Part shown: positions 1 to 11,900 of the stretch, piece after piece
Numbering within the stretch: the stretch's first letter is position 1
How the letters are laid out: each line of letters starts with the position of its first letter
NCBI RefSeq assembly: GCF_024586455.1
Contig: NC_065919.1
Span: 16,734,017-16,798,016 of the forward strand
Reading direction: 5' to 3'
Origin: Bactrocera neohumeralis
Lineage: Eukaryota > Arthropoda > Insecta > Diptera > Tephritidae
Length of the DNA: 64,000 bases
Notes under the pieces: model-generated
The model's input: only the letters and a program-made list of their open reading frames with translations
Database searches by the model: none
What the model was told of the DNA's origin: nothing
Program-made: the position numbers and the translations under genes

Positions 1-345
1 TGGATGCATGGGCGCGCTTGATTCCGTTGTCTACCCATTGATCTCGAATCGAAGTAGCTTTTCGCTGACACATCGTTTTCCCTGCGTACGACATGGCCTA
101 ACCAGCGTATTCGTTGGGTTTTTATGCGGTTAACAATATTCATGTCGCCGAAGAGCTCAGTCAGTTCATCGCTCAAGCGGTCGACTCCAAAGACCTTGTG
201 GAGAATATTTCTCTCGAATGCTCCAAGTGCTTTCTCATCGTCCATGTTACTGCGGCGTATAATACGACGGTAATGATTACTTATCGCCCCTCCTTTGGCA
301 AGAGTTATTCTGCGCTTGATCTGGAGGCTTAGATTGTTGGTGATA
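1..345 (-). mobile_element. Non-LTR retrotransposon fragment (reverse-transcriptase C-terminus)
   Basis: Minus-strand translation across frames gives the tail typical of endonuclease/reverse-transcriptase elements (ALGAFERNILHKVFGVDRLS, then TQRIRWLGHVVRRE). The frame is open only in pieces and the fragment continues past the left edge. The same kind of tail recurs at 8482, 15050, 31200, 39417, 50340 and 54290. Confidence 0.6.
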
Positions 346-745
346 ATTATACAGGCTCCGAGATATCCAAAGTCCTTCTAATTATTACCATAAATTGCCT
401 TGAAAAATATACTTTTAATCGAAAATCCACGTGATTGGGCATCATATTTAGAAGACCTGTGAAAAATTTCTATAAGAAAAAAAAACAGTTTTTGGAAATT
501 TCAAAACCCACATAAGCCCTCAAGATCAGTCGGATATATTCAAAATCAAAAATATATCCAGCCCTAAATGAAAAAACGCATATGTGAAACTTGGTCGAAC
601 AGCCAAATCAACAGCAAAACCGATTATCCATAGGGCCAAGGTAATGCTCTTTATTTGGTGGGATCCGAAGCTTGTGCTTATTATTAACCTATAAACCCTA
701 CTTATTAATCTCAAGTGCTACCGACAACCAATCACAAAATTGAAA
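346..745. other. No gene seen
   Basis: AT-rich sequence with short overlapping frames only. A similar lead-in (nattgccttgaaaaa... type) occurs at about 30460-30560, so this is probably old repeat DNA. Confidence 0.4.
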
Positions 746-747
746 TG

Positions 748-1060
748 AACCATTGCCGAAAACCGCCCGGAATTCGCAACTAGAGACTAGGAAATTATTT
801 TCCATTATAACAACGCTTAGCCTCATGTTGCAGACCGTTAAAAAACTATGTGGCAAACCGCAGCTGGGAAGCCTTATCTCATCCCTCTTATACTCTAGAT
901 CTAACTCCTTCTGCCCACCACTTGTTCCGGTCGATGCAGAACGCCCTAATTGATAGTTCACATTAGAACAGGGTATCAAAATCTGGCTTGATACATTTTT
1001 TGGCAGTTCATTTCGAATCAAATCCACAAATTTTCAGAAATAACTGTTCTAAGCGCATAT
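748..1060 (+). mobile_element. Mariner transposase remnant (Mos1-like lineage)
   Basis: Plus-strand frame gives NRSWEALSHPSYTLDLTPSA and HHLFRSMQNAL, matching the region around the last catalytic Asp of mariner transposases (HPPYSPDLAPSDYHLF type). The key Asp context is mutated and the copy is broken by stops and is truncated. Confidence 0.6.
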
Positions 1061-1125
1061 ACATATGTACATATATGTACCTACGTGTGTGATATGCAGC
1101 ATTGGGCGCAAATTGCTTGCGCAGA

Positions 1126-1760
1126 TAAAGGGTGCTCCATTCGAGGTTCCCTACTTTTTAAAGAAAAAACACAGAAACTTCAAATTTAATGGGGAATATT
1201 TATTATCTATTATTTGAAAGAATATTTTTTTGAGGTTATCTCTTTCAAATGTTGGCCGCGGCTACGTTTCAGAAGATCCATCTCTTAAGTCTAATTTTTG
1301 AAGACTTCTTCGAGCATTTCGACTGGTAACTGGCGAATGACACGTGTTATGTCTTGCTCAAGGCCTGAATCGAAACGAGATTGTCCGCATAGACTTTAGA
1401 CTTCACATATCCCCAAAGGAAAAGTCTAACGATGTGATATCTCACGATTTTGGTGGCCAAACGATCGGCCTAAAACGTGAAATTATCGACACACCGAAGT
1501 GTTCTCTCAATAAATCCATTGATTGGTGCGATGTGTGGGAAGTGGCGCCGTCCTGTTGAAAACAAATGTCGCCGAGATCACGGGCTTCAAATAGACTATT
1601 GAAAAAAGTACATCTACTTGGATCACCCGGTAGCATGCCCAGATGCCGTTAGCACCACTGCAGCCACATACGAATGAATGCCGGCTGCCAAATGAGCTGT
1701 CACGAAAGACAGCCAGACGCCAGCGCCTACAATGGACGCACAGGGACATTTGCAACTTGA
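1126..1760 (-). mobile_element. Mariner remnant, minus orientation, one end preserved
   Basis: Minus-strand translation gives GDICFQQDGATSHTSHQSMD and SRFRPIVWPPKS, the catalytic-core region of mariner transposase, with frameshifts. The terminal sequence ttcgaggttccctac at 1139-1153 is shared with the remnant at about 17965, so both are the same family. Confidence 0.65.
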
Positions 1761-2640
1761 AAATTATTGCTCTTATTGTTTTTATACCAAATTGAATTAT
1801 TAACAATTGCAAATAGAATATTTTTTTTATTAAATTATATACTTAGTTATTTTTATTGCGCTCGCTGCCATTCGTTTGATTGTTATTGCATTTAGCATTA
1901 CCACTTCCGCTCATATAAATTATTCGCAACGCTGTGGGTTTCGGGATGCCAGCGCATAAACATCCCTACAAACAAACATACACGATATGGTGGTCTTTAT
2001 ATGTATGTACATACTTATGTACGCGAGTATTTGAGCAGATTTGAGCGGAGACGCTCGTTTGCAATGTGCTGTTGATTCGGCCGCTTGACGTTGAGTGGCG
2101 ATGGGAGCACGCTTGACATGTACATATGTACATATCTATGTGCATGCATGTTTAAAATAAATATTTAATTTATTTGTTCAATATTTGTACAAAAATATAG
2201 TTTTCCTCGCGTGAGGCCCGCGAACTAACAGACATATATACATACATATGTAATTAAATGCGCGAATACAAATCTTATACTCGTTTACATATAATACATA
2301 CATACACGCGACACATATGTATGTGTTTACCCACCTGATAGTCGTGAGGGCAAACGCGCACACCATTAAAACGTGACGTTGTGCTTTTATCGGCCACAAC
2401 TAGACTTTATGGCGCTACAGCGTGTCTCCACACGGTCGTTGCATTCACCGCACAAAGGCGAAGCTGCTAATAAATTAACAATAAATGTGTGAAGTAGGCG
2501 CAATTAACACAAGCGCAACGGAAATGCATTAAATTGTGTTGATTAAGTGGTGAGGATCTCGAAATATTGAATGAAATTAAACAAAATGAAATTTCGAGTA
2601 GAAAAATGGTAGAAATGATAAACTGTTCTTTTAGCAACTG
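1761..2640. other. No gene seen; AT-rich with ATGTAC-type short repeats
   Basis: Contains many TACATATGTA-like words and no frame with protein similarity. Upstream exons of the cyclase could be hidden here but none was recognised. Confidence 0.4.
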
Positions 2641-4430
2641 ATCATATGCTAAGTGTATATTTATATATGTATATACGACAAGTCGAAGTCTGAGTCTGAG
2701 TAGTGCGAGTCAATAATTTTATTCAGAACCCGGATTAGATTCTAGCCTCCGAACAACATCAAAAACAAGAAAAAATGTTAACTTGTTATAAAAACCTAAT
2801 TTCGACAGATCAGTTCGTATGACAAGTATATGCTACAGTAGTCCGATCGCAACAATTTGTTCGGAGATTCTACCGATATCTTGAAAAAAAAATCCACACC
2901 AAATTTCGTGAAAATATCTTCTCAAATAAAGAAGTTTTTCATACAATAACTTAAATCTTGATATGCTATAGGGGATATCGGAGATCGGAGGTTCACAAAG
3001 GAGCAACTGATCAGGGAGAAACGGATGTTGGCGAAATTTCACATCGATATCTCAAAAACTCAGGGACTAGTTCGCATATATACAGACGGACTGACAGACG
3101 GACATGGCTAAATCGACTCAGCTTATCATGCTGATCACTTATAACGGGTTTTTCAATAAGTGCGCTACAAAACAAAAACAGTTTGGGATATCAATGAAAT
3201 TCTTTATTCCTGTGAAAGTTCATTCGATGCTATTATGCATAGAACTCGATTTCTTTTGCATACGGGACGCTTGCAGAAGTCCAGACGCTGAATCCAATTT
3301 CCGACGGTTTTCAAGCATAAAGCGGCCGATATGCTGCAATTTCACGTTCGATATTCTTACGAAGTTCATCAATCGTCGCTGGCTTGTTGACATAGACCAT
3401 ACACATGACGTAGCCCCATAGGAAATAGTCTAAAGGCGTCAAATCGCACGACCAAGGCACCCAATTGACTGGGCCACTTCATGAGATAACACGTTCACCA
3501 AACTTGGTTTTCAATAAATCGATTGTGACATTCGCTGTGTAACTTGTGGCGTCGTCCTGTTGAAACTACATATTGTACAAGTCCATATCATCCAGTTTGG
3601 GCCAAAAATATTCGATTATCATTGATCGGTAGCGATTTCCATTCACAGTAACGTGGCGACTTGATCATCACGGAAGAAGTAAGGTCCAATGACGCCGACG
3701 GTCTATAAACCGCACCAAACCAAAATTTTGTGGGTTACTGCCTGACCAATAGCGCCAGAAATGAGCCTCATCGCTAAAGATGATTTTTCGATGAAAATCC
3801 GGATTATTTTCAAGTTGTTGTCCAGCACAATTCACAAATATACGACGATTCTAGTGGTCAAGCGGCTTCCGTTCTTGAGTCAATTTGATCATGTATGGAT
3901 GTAGGTCTTTTTGCAAAATTCGCCACAACAACGTTGGCAAAGATACACAACGCTTGGGAACGACGTGTCAGAGACTGATTTAGGTCTTCCTCAATTGTTG
4001 CGCTAGCGGCAGCAATATTCTCGACACTACGGGCACTTCTTTGTCTCACTGGCACGGGCACATTTTGTACTGTGCCTGTGGTTTCAAATTTTGCCACTAG
4101 ACATTCAATTGTTGATCTGACAAGGCGATTATGATGACTATAAATTGGACGTAGCGCTCTAAATGTTGGGGCCACATTTCCGAATTTCGGTAGTAAATTT
4201 TAAGAATTTCGATTAGTTCTTGGATCGTATATCTTTCCATGATAAAATGGCAAAACCTTACTGAAGAGAAATGTCAAGAGAACAGGAACAGGAAATATGG
4301 CGTAGTTTGCTATCCTTATCAGTCTACTTTTGTAGAGTAACTATTGAAAAATCCGTTAGATATGCAACCTTAACAGTATATAGTTCAGAGTATAAAAATT
4401 TTTCAAATTGCGTAAAGCCTCCGGTAGGCT
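2640..4430 (+). repeat. Repeat A copy, interrupted by a mariner
   Basis: The segment to 3143 has the repeat A body: a gtccgatc block, a short core, ctcaaaaactcagggactag and the gacggacatggctaaatcga stretch. Its tail resumes after the mariner at about 4357-4410 (tataaaaat end). Other copies lie at 11140, 24500, 26740, 36110 and 63350, all in the same orientation. Confidence 0.6.
3144..4356 (-). mobile_element. Mariner element with both ends and TA duplication (1213 bp)
   Basis: The left end acgggtttttcaataagtgc and the right end ctattgaaaaatccgt are inverted copies, each flanked by TA (3142-3143 and 4357-4358). Minus-strand translation gives transposase pieces such as APTFRALRPIYSHHNRLVRS and SARSVENIAAASATIEEDL, with catalytic region remnants at 3500-3800. 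Frameshifts make the transposase dead. It is inserted inside repeat A and belongs to the family of the copy at 37632-38771. Confidence 0.85.
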
Positions 4431-4619
4431 CTGAGTGCTTGCCATGAAAAAGCTACTCACAAAACCCGTCAACCCTATAAAGTTGACTCAAAATTTTAAG
4501 CGAAGGGAACTTGCGCAGTAAAATCAAAGAGCGCTCGTATGCTGAATGCTCTTCTCCATCGATGACGACTATTAAAAATTGCTCCGCGTGAGTTATCTGC
4601 ATACAAAGCAGTCGGCTTC

Positions 4620-5430
4620 AGAACAAGCCAGTGGCTAAGTGGCGCGCCACAGACCTACAGCGAGATAATGCGCTCATCAAAAGTTTCCTTCAATAAATTG
4701 CTTGCTTCGTTGGCTGTTTGGTATACGGTGTAGTCTTGTGGGAATCATAGGTCGTTCACATCAACATCCTCCAATTTAGGCACGAAAAAATACTAAATCA
4801 TGGCTCTATAGCGTTCCCATTGACGGTAACATCATGGTCGGTTTCATTTGCGATGAAAAATGGACCAATGATTACCTCTGCCCATAGAATACACCAAACC
4901 ATAACTTTTCAAGGATGAAATGGCGTCTTATCTATGGCTTGTGGATTAAAACCACTTCGAATACGACAAAATTGAGCTTCCTCGCTGAACCAAATTTTTT
5001 TGTGAATAACGGCATTGGTTGCCATATCGTGCGCCGTACCTGATGGTCATTCGGCTTCAATTCATGTACGAGTTGGATTTTGTAAGCATACAAACCAAGA
5101 TTCTTCCGCAAAATCCTCCGTAAAGTGGATGGGCATGCACACCTCCAATTGTTGCGTGCGATGGCGGCTATACTCATTCGAGTCTTCTTGGATACTCTGC
5201 TTCACAGCAACAATAACGTTCTCGGTGCGCACTGTATAGCGTCTTTAAAGATGCGCATTATCCACTAAAATAAAATTGGTGCGAAACTAATCCATGGTTT
5301 TTCGAATTACCGACTCTGCTGAGCGATTTTGTCGACCAAATATTGGACGAAACGAGCATCGCGCGAACCTAACCATTTTGTTTACGGAGTAAGTCGGTTC
5401 GTTATGAAATGGCAAGCTAAACTGATTATA
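4620..5430 (-). mobile_element. Degenerate mariner, second lineage
   Basis: Minus-strand pieces RRILRKNLGLYAYKIQLVHE and LKPNDHQVRR, with an N-terminal part around 5200-5400, identify a mariner transposase of the lineage with RRSQQLG-type helix-turn-helix. There are many frame breaks. Clean ends were not found. Confidence 0.65.
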
Positions 5431-5965
5431 AATCAAGTAACAGCTGTCAAACAAATCAACTCCGAAAAAAGTTTTGCCTTTTTGAAAACCACACGTCTAA
5501 AAGAACATAATTTATTAAAAGCTAAAAGTTTATGAAGTAAAAAGTAAGTGTAAAAGTAGTAAATCAAAATTAATACCCAAATTATAATCATATAAAAATA
5601 CTAAATACGTATAAATTAATTAATATACGAAAAATCAAATCGTCGTTATTGCAAGTGAGCCCAAAGCCAAATAATAAAGCATTCAAACACGCTTACGATA
5701 CTGAAAATAGGCACGAGCTTCTCTGCTCGTTATTTATAAATCAAACCTGTCTATCGCATTTAAATTAGGCAACTCAAAACTGTTGCACGGTCTCACGAAT
5801 TTCGCACCGCATTTGAATTCTCTGTTATCCAATCTCCTGATTAGTATTCAATTTGCAGGCGATTGTCGCATGTTTATAAACACAATAGTACACTACTATA
5901 TTTAGAATGTAAGAAACGAGAAATTATACTAATTTTAACGATTTGCTTGTCGTTGCTCATTTCAG

Positions 5966-8900
5966 TTGTCATTATGTGTGCGGAACCCGAGAATATCCGC
6001 CGAATCATGTTGACCGCTGAGGAATTGAATATGGTCGACAGTGGCGAATATGTGTTCATAAATATTGAAATGTTCTCGCAGTAAGTAATTATACTAAATG
6101 AATTATGCATTAGAAAGCTGAACGTAAGAAAATATTCATTCGATCCAACTTAAAGTTAATTTTAGAATTAATTGTTTTTGTATACCATAGTTGTTTAGAA
6201 AAAAAATATAAAAAATTTATTTAAATCGAAATTTCCTTCTGAAATGTAACTAAACCACTATTAGTCGGCTCAAGCGGAGATCAAAAAATTTTCAACATAT
6301 CCAGCATCACGAGGTTTTTAATTCATCGCCTACATAACTTTGAAAAGTTCACGGCTTAGCATAGTAAAACACATTTTTTGTGGCAAAATTCGTTTTTTAT
6401 TCAACATTAATCTTCTTCAAGAGTGATACACTGATTATAGCGACCCTCCAACTTTTCGATACTATTTTTGTAGCACGATTTGTCCTTTGCTTCAAAATAG
6501 GTCTCTGTTTTAGCGATCACCTCTTCATTTAAAGAAAATTTATTCCTAGCAAGCATTCTTTTGAAATCTGAGAACAGGAAATAGTCGCTGTGGGCTAGAT
6601 TTGGAGAATACGCTGGATGCGAAAGGAACGCTATGTAATAGTCGCTGTTGCTATTTCTTTCGTTTTCAAGATAGTAAATAAAAATTATATTTTGGAATAT
6701 ATTAAGCATTTCGATAAATAAATTTTTTATTTATAACCGATAATTTTTATAATTTATCGATAATTAGTTTCTTTTAATTTGTTATGTTATTGTTTAATTA
6801 ATTTTTGTAAGTTTTTGAAATAACGATATAACAGTTTGTGTCGATTTACCCATAATCGATTATTTATCGTAATATATCGATATTCCATGTTAAATTTTCA
6901 ATTACTGTTTCGTTGATTTTTGGAATATTTTAAAAACTTCTATAAATATCAATATATTTATAATCGATAATTTTTATAATTTAACGAAAATTAATTAATT
7001 TAATTAATTATTTATCGATATATGTACTTATAATCGATTATTTATCGTAATATATCGTAATTTCATGCTAAATTGTTATTTCGTGGCTTTTTGGAATATT
7101 TTAAAAACTTCTATAAATATCAATATATTTATAATCGATAATTTTTATAATTTATCGAAAATTAGTTTATTTCATTTGTTATTTTAATGTTTAATTATTT
7201 ATCGATATATGTACTTATAATCGATTATTTATCGTAATATATCGTTATTTCATGCTAAATGGTTATTTCGTGGCTTTTGGCAATATTTTAAAAAATTCTA
7301 TAAATATCAAAATATTTATAATCGATAATTTTTATAATTTATCGAAAATTAGTTTATTTCATTTGTTATTTTAATGTTTAATTAATGTTTATGAGTTTGT
7401 AAAAATCTTGTGTCGGTATACCCATAATCGTTTATTTATCGTAATAAATCGATTTTCCATGTTAAATTTACAGTTACTGTTTCGTTGCGTTTTAGAGTGT
7501 TTTAAAAATTTCAATAAATAAATTTTAATATATTTATAATCGATATTTTTTATAATTTATCGATAATTAATTTATATCATTTTTTAATGGAAGTCTTGTT
7601 TTTCCATTGTTAGAAATTCTATGCCACCTTAATGCTCTAAAAACAAATTATTTACTTCTATTCTACCTAACTATCAACCAATACATTTGGCCTTTAGAGA
7701 ATATGAACAAGTAATGAAGGACTCTGTTAGGGGGTAACCGAACATTTTATACTCTGGCCACTTGCAAAGATCATAGCTGAAGAAAATTCTTTTCCATTTT
7801 AAATAATATGTAATATCTGACAGGTTGACCGATATTTTCGGTAAAAAGTTCGCAATAAGAACTGACGTCAGCATATACGGTACCTAGGCGCTTGAATAGT
7901 TTTGATGCAACTTGGACAATTTTGGATCATAAGTTGGAATTAAAAAAACCGATATTTTCCCGAATTCTGTTATTATAGCTTGTATAGTTTAGGAGATATC
8001 CACAATAAACTTATTAGAGGGGCGCGCCATATTCCTTTTAAAACATTTATTCAACCATAGCTGGTTTTCGTTTAATGGCGTTTCATCTACGAGCAATCGT
8101 TCGATTTCGAACAATTTTTTTGCAGGAATGAAAAAACTCTTCATAACAGTAATCTCTTTGCTTAGATTATTTTAATATGCAAAGCATGGTTTAATTACGT
8201 AAAGTAGAAATTTCTGAGAAAACTCTGACTTAATTACGTTCCTTAATATTCAAGACACACCTCATCATTATATCTCAATTCATCGAAATTTACGCGAATT
8301 TCTCGCTGCTGAAATCACATTTTCGGTATTTCGTCTACTAGTATTTACTTTTCAATGTACATATGTTACACAAATGTATTTCGTTATTTTTTGAATTTTA
8401 AGTTGTTAAGATACGGGGATTTTTCTGGCTGTGGCATACTTATTATTGTGATCGATTATGTACTCAGTTTACAACAGAGCTTCAGTCTTTCTTCTTTTTC
8501 GCTGCTTTGCGCCAATTGGAGATTCCAAGCGAAGCCAGGTCTTTCTCCACCTGGTCTTCCCCTTCCTCTGGTTTCCTGGTTTCGGCGTTATTCGCCGCGG
8601 CCAATGCGCAAAGGGCCATAAATCTTCCACAGAACCTTTCTATCGAAAACTGGTAACGTCGACTCATCAGATGTTGTCGTCGTCGTGCCTCTGCACCATA
8701 TAAAAGGACGGGAATAATGAGTGATTTATAGAGTTTCGTTTTTGTTGTCAAGAGTTATTCTTTCAAGGCTGACGTTATTTTCTGGTGTTAATACTTGTGT
8801 GCTCCAACGCCATCGATTGTGGGATCGGGTTCGCCATCTCCTGGCGTTATGCTTTCACTGCCATTAAGCAGGCTGAAAAGGGTTCCCTCCATAATTTTAG

Positions 8901-11900
8901 TTTGCTCTCGGCATCATTCGCTAGATCACCCCTGGAGGATCTACAAGAGTATACTCCAGTCTTGAAACCTTCTGTTACTCTCCGCATATTTTTGTAGAAT
9001 TTTTGCAATGATTTGTATTTGCATTGGAAAATATAACGATTTTTTAAAGAAAATCATTTTCTCCGATGAGGCTTACTTTCATCTGAGTGGTGCAACAAAT
9101 AAACAGAACTGTCCATTCTGGTGAAAAAAAAATCCACAAATTATTGATGAACAACCCTTAGATTCACATAAATTAACAGTTTTGTGTGGTGTTTGGTTTG
9201 GTGTAATCATCGGTCCTTTTTATGGCCCCAAGTGGACAATATCTGGTTCCAACAAGACAAGTGCCACACAGCACGTGCAACAAGCGAATTACTGCGAGAA
9301 AAGTGTGGAGATTTGATTATTTCAAGAAATTGTGACATTGAGTGGCCGCCAAGAAGTTGGGATTTAACCTAATGGTGTTAATCTGCTTTTTACAAGGTTA
9401 TTTAAACTCATTGGTCTTAGCAATAAACCAGACTTTAGAAGCCAATATTGAACGTGCTATTCATGATATACGACTTGATCACTCTTATTGGAAAACCCGG
9501 TATATATGGACAAGATTGTGTACTTATTATAATTTTATTTAGTATTTTAATATCTTCTTAACTTTTAGTATCCGTCTTTGTTTCACTAAAAATATATATT
9601 AATATATTTTAATTAATTTTCATAGTTAATAATAATATTTTTTGTATTCCGCTATCTTTGAAGCGCTTCACACATCGCTTGGAGACCTTGGTATGACAAA
9701 AACGATACAACAGAAAATAACGAACGCGCACGAAAGGCATATACAGCTATACTGACTTTAACGCCAAAACAACCGGATGATGAGGCATACACTACAGTTT
9801 CCAATAAGGTAAACTTGCTAAGCCCTGTCAAAAAATTACATAACTAAATAACAATCCTTTAAATTTTGTTAGATCAAAACCATCGCCACGGAGAAATATA
9901 ATTACACATTCCAGGAAAATGAGGATGTCTCATCCTTTGTAATATCCTTCTTCGATGGCGTATTGCTCTATGCCAAAGCGCTCAATGACAGTATTCGTGA
10001 GGATCCGACGGTGCTGACACGCCCTATAAATGGCACCGATATGGTACGACGTATGTGGGGACGCAGTTTCAAAGGTATTACCGGTAATGTCACTATCGAT
10101 AACAACGGCGATCGCATCTCAGCATATTCTTTACTGGACATGAATCCGCATACGGGTAGTTTTGAAATTGTTGCCGATTTCATACACAACCGCTTGGACT
10201 TTGTGCCAGGCAAGGAAATACACTGGGCCGGTGGCCGCAAAGAACCACCACCTAGCACGCCGATTTGTGGTTACGATGGCTCACTGTGTCCAGATAATTG
10301 TAAGTATAGTTGATTTGAATAGTAGTAAATAGTTTGCCGATAATAATTTTCAACTCTTTGTCACTGCAGCACTACCCGGTTATGCGATACTCTCGATCAT
10401 ACTCGGTGTCGTAGTTGTGCTGATGACTGTCGGTTTCTTCTTCGGTTATCGGCACTATAAATCAGAGGCGGAAATAAATTCCATGACATGGAAGGTTTCA
10501 CTTAGTGATTTAGTTTGTCCAGATTTAGGTGGTCGCGGTATACGCGGCTCCTTTCACTCACTCGTACGGCATAGCTCGCAATTGACACTCATGTCCGAGG
10601 ACTTGCGTTCGTTGTGCGGTGATCGTCAAATCTTCATACCGGTCGGTATGTATCGTGGTTGTGAAGTAGCTATTAAGGCTATCGAAAATCGTCAAATCAA
10701 TTTGACACGTTCGCTTATGTTGGAACTAAAAAGTATGAAGGATCTGCAGCATGATCATTTGGTGAAATTCTATGGCGCATGCTTGGATCCACCGAAGCGT
10801 TTCCTACTCACCGAATACTGTCCGAAGGGCTCACTGCAGGACATACTGGAGAATGAACAATTCCAGCTGGACTGGATGATTAAATTATCGCTGATGCATG
10901 ATATTGTGCGCGGCATGCATTTTCTACACAACTCGGTTATACGTTCGCATGGCAATTTGAAATCCTCCAATTGTGTGGTGGATTCCAGGTTCGTTTTAAA
11001 AATCACCGATTTTGGTTTGCATACGCTAAAGCGGGAACGACCAGAAGCGGTGGAAAACGATGTGGAGGACTGCAATAGTCATGCGTATTGGAGTAGTAAG
11101 TATATGGATCGCCATTATTAACCAATTAGGCTCTTTTTATTGTAAAGATTCTCATAAAACAAGAGAAAACTTTAACTTTTGTATAATAACTTGATAAGTA
11201 GAACAATAGTGGTCCGATCTGAACAATATTTTGGGCAATTGAAGCGTTACTTTGTACAATAATATTTGCAGGATTTAGTGAAGAATAAGGTAATCGAATA
11301 AAAAAAGTTCCATACAGGGACTTGATTTTGGTCAATCATTTAGTATGACCGCTATATGCTTTAGCAGTCTGATTTCGGCGATCACGGCAGATAAGCAGCT
11401 GTTTGGGGAGAAGTGGATGTTTGCAAAATTTGAGTTCGATATCTCGAAAACTGAGGGATTATTACGCGTGTATACAGAAAGACGAACAGAGGACATGACT
11501 AAAGAGATAGCATCTAACATAATTTTCAAATTAGAGAAACAATTCATTGGACCATATCCGTCTGTTGGATCGCCCATCCTTAAACAAAATATGTATATAA
11601 CTCAAAAAATTAATATAGAATCTGCCTTCCGTCGTGTAACTGTAGAATTTTCAAAATTTTATAGAATTTTTTTATAAAAAAAGTGAAGAACACCTAAAAT
11701 TAGTATCAAAGAATGAGTAAACCTTCTCTGATCGGACTAAAAATTTTATATTCCCCAGCTTTGAATATATGTAAATATCATTTCGATCCGAATTTAGCTC
11801 TTTCTTCCTTTCGGTTTATATAATTTTGAATTATAATGGTTAATATAATTTCACTTTCTTACAGAACTCTTTTGGACCGCGCCCGAATTATTGAAAATTG

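Noticed and set aside
2178..2399. Open frame in ATGTAC-rich DNA
   Set aside because: Low-complexity translation, no start context and no similarity.
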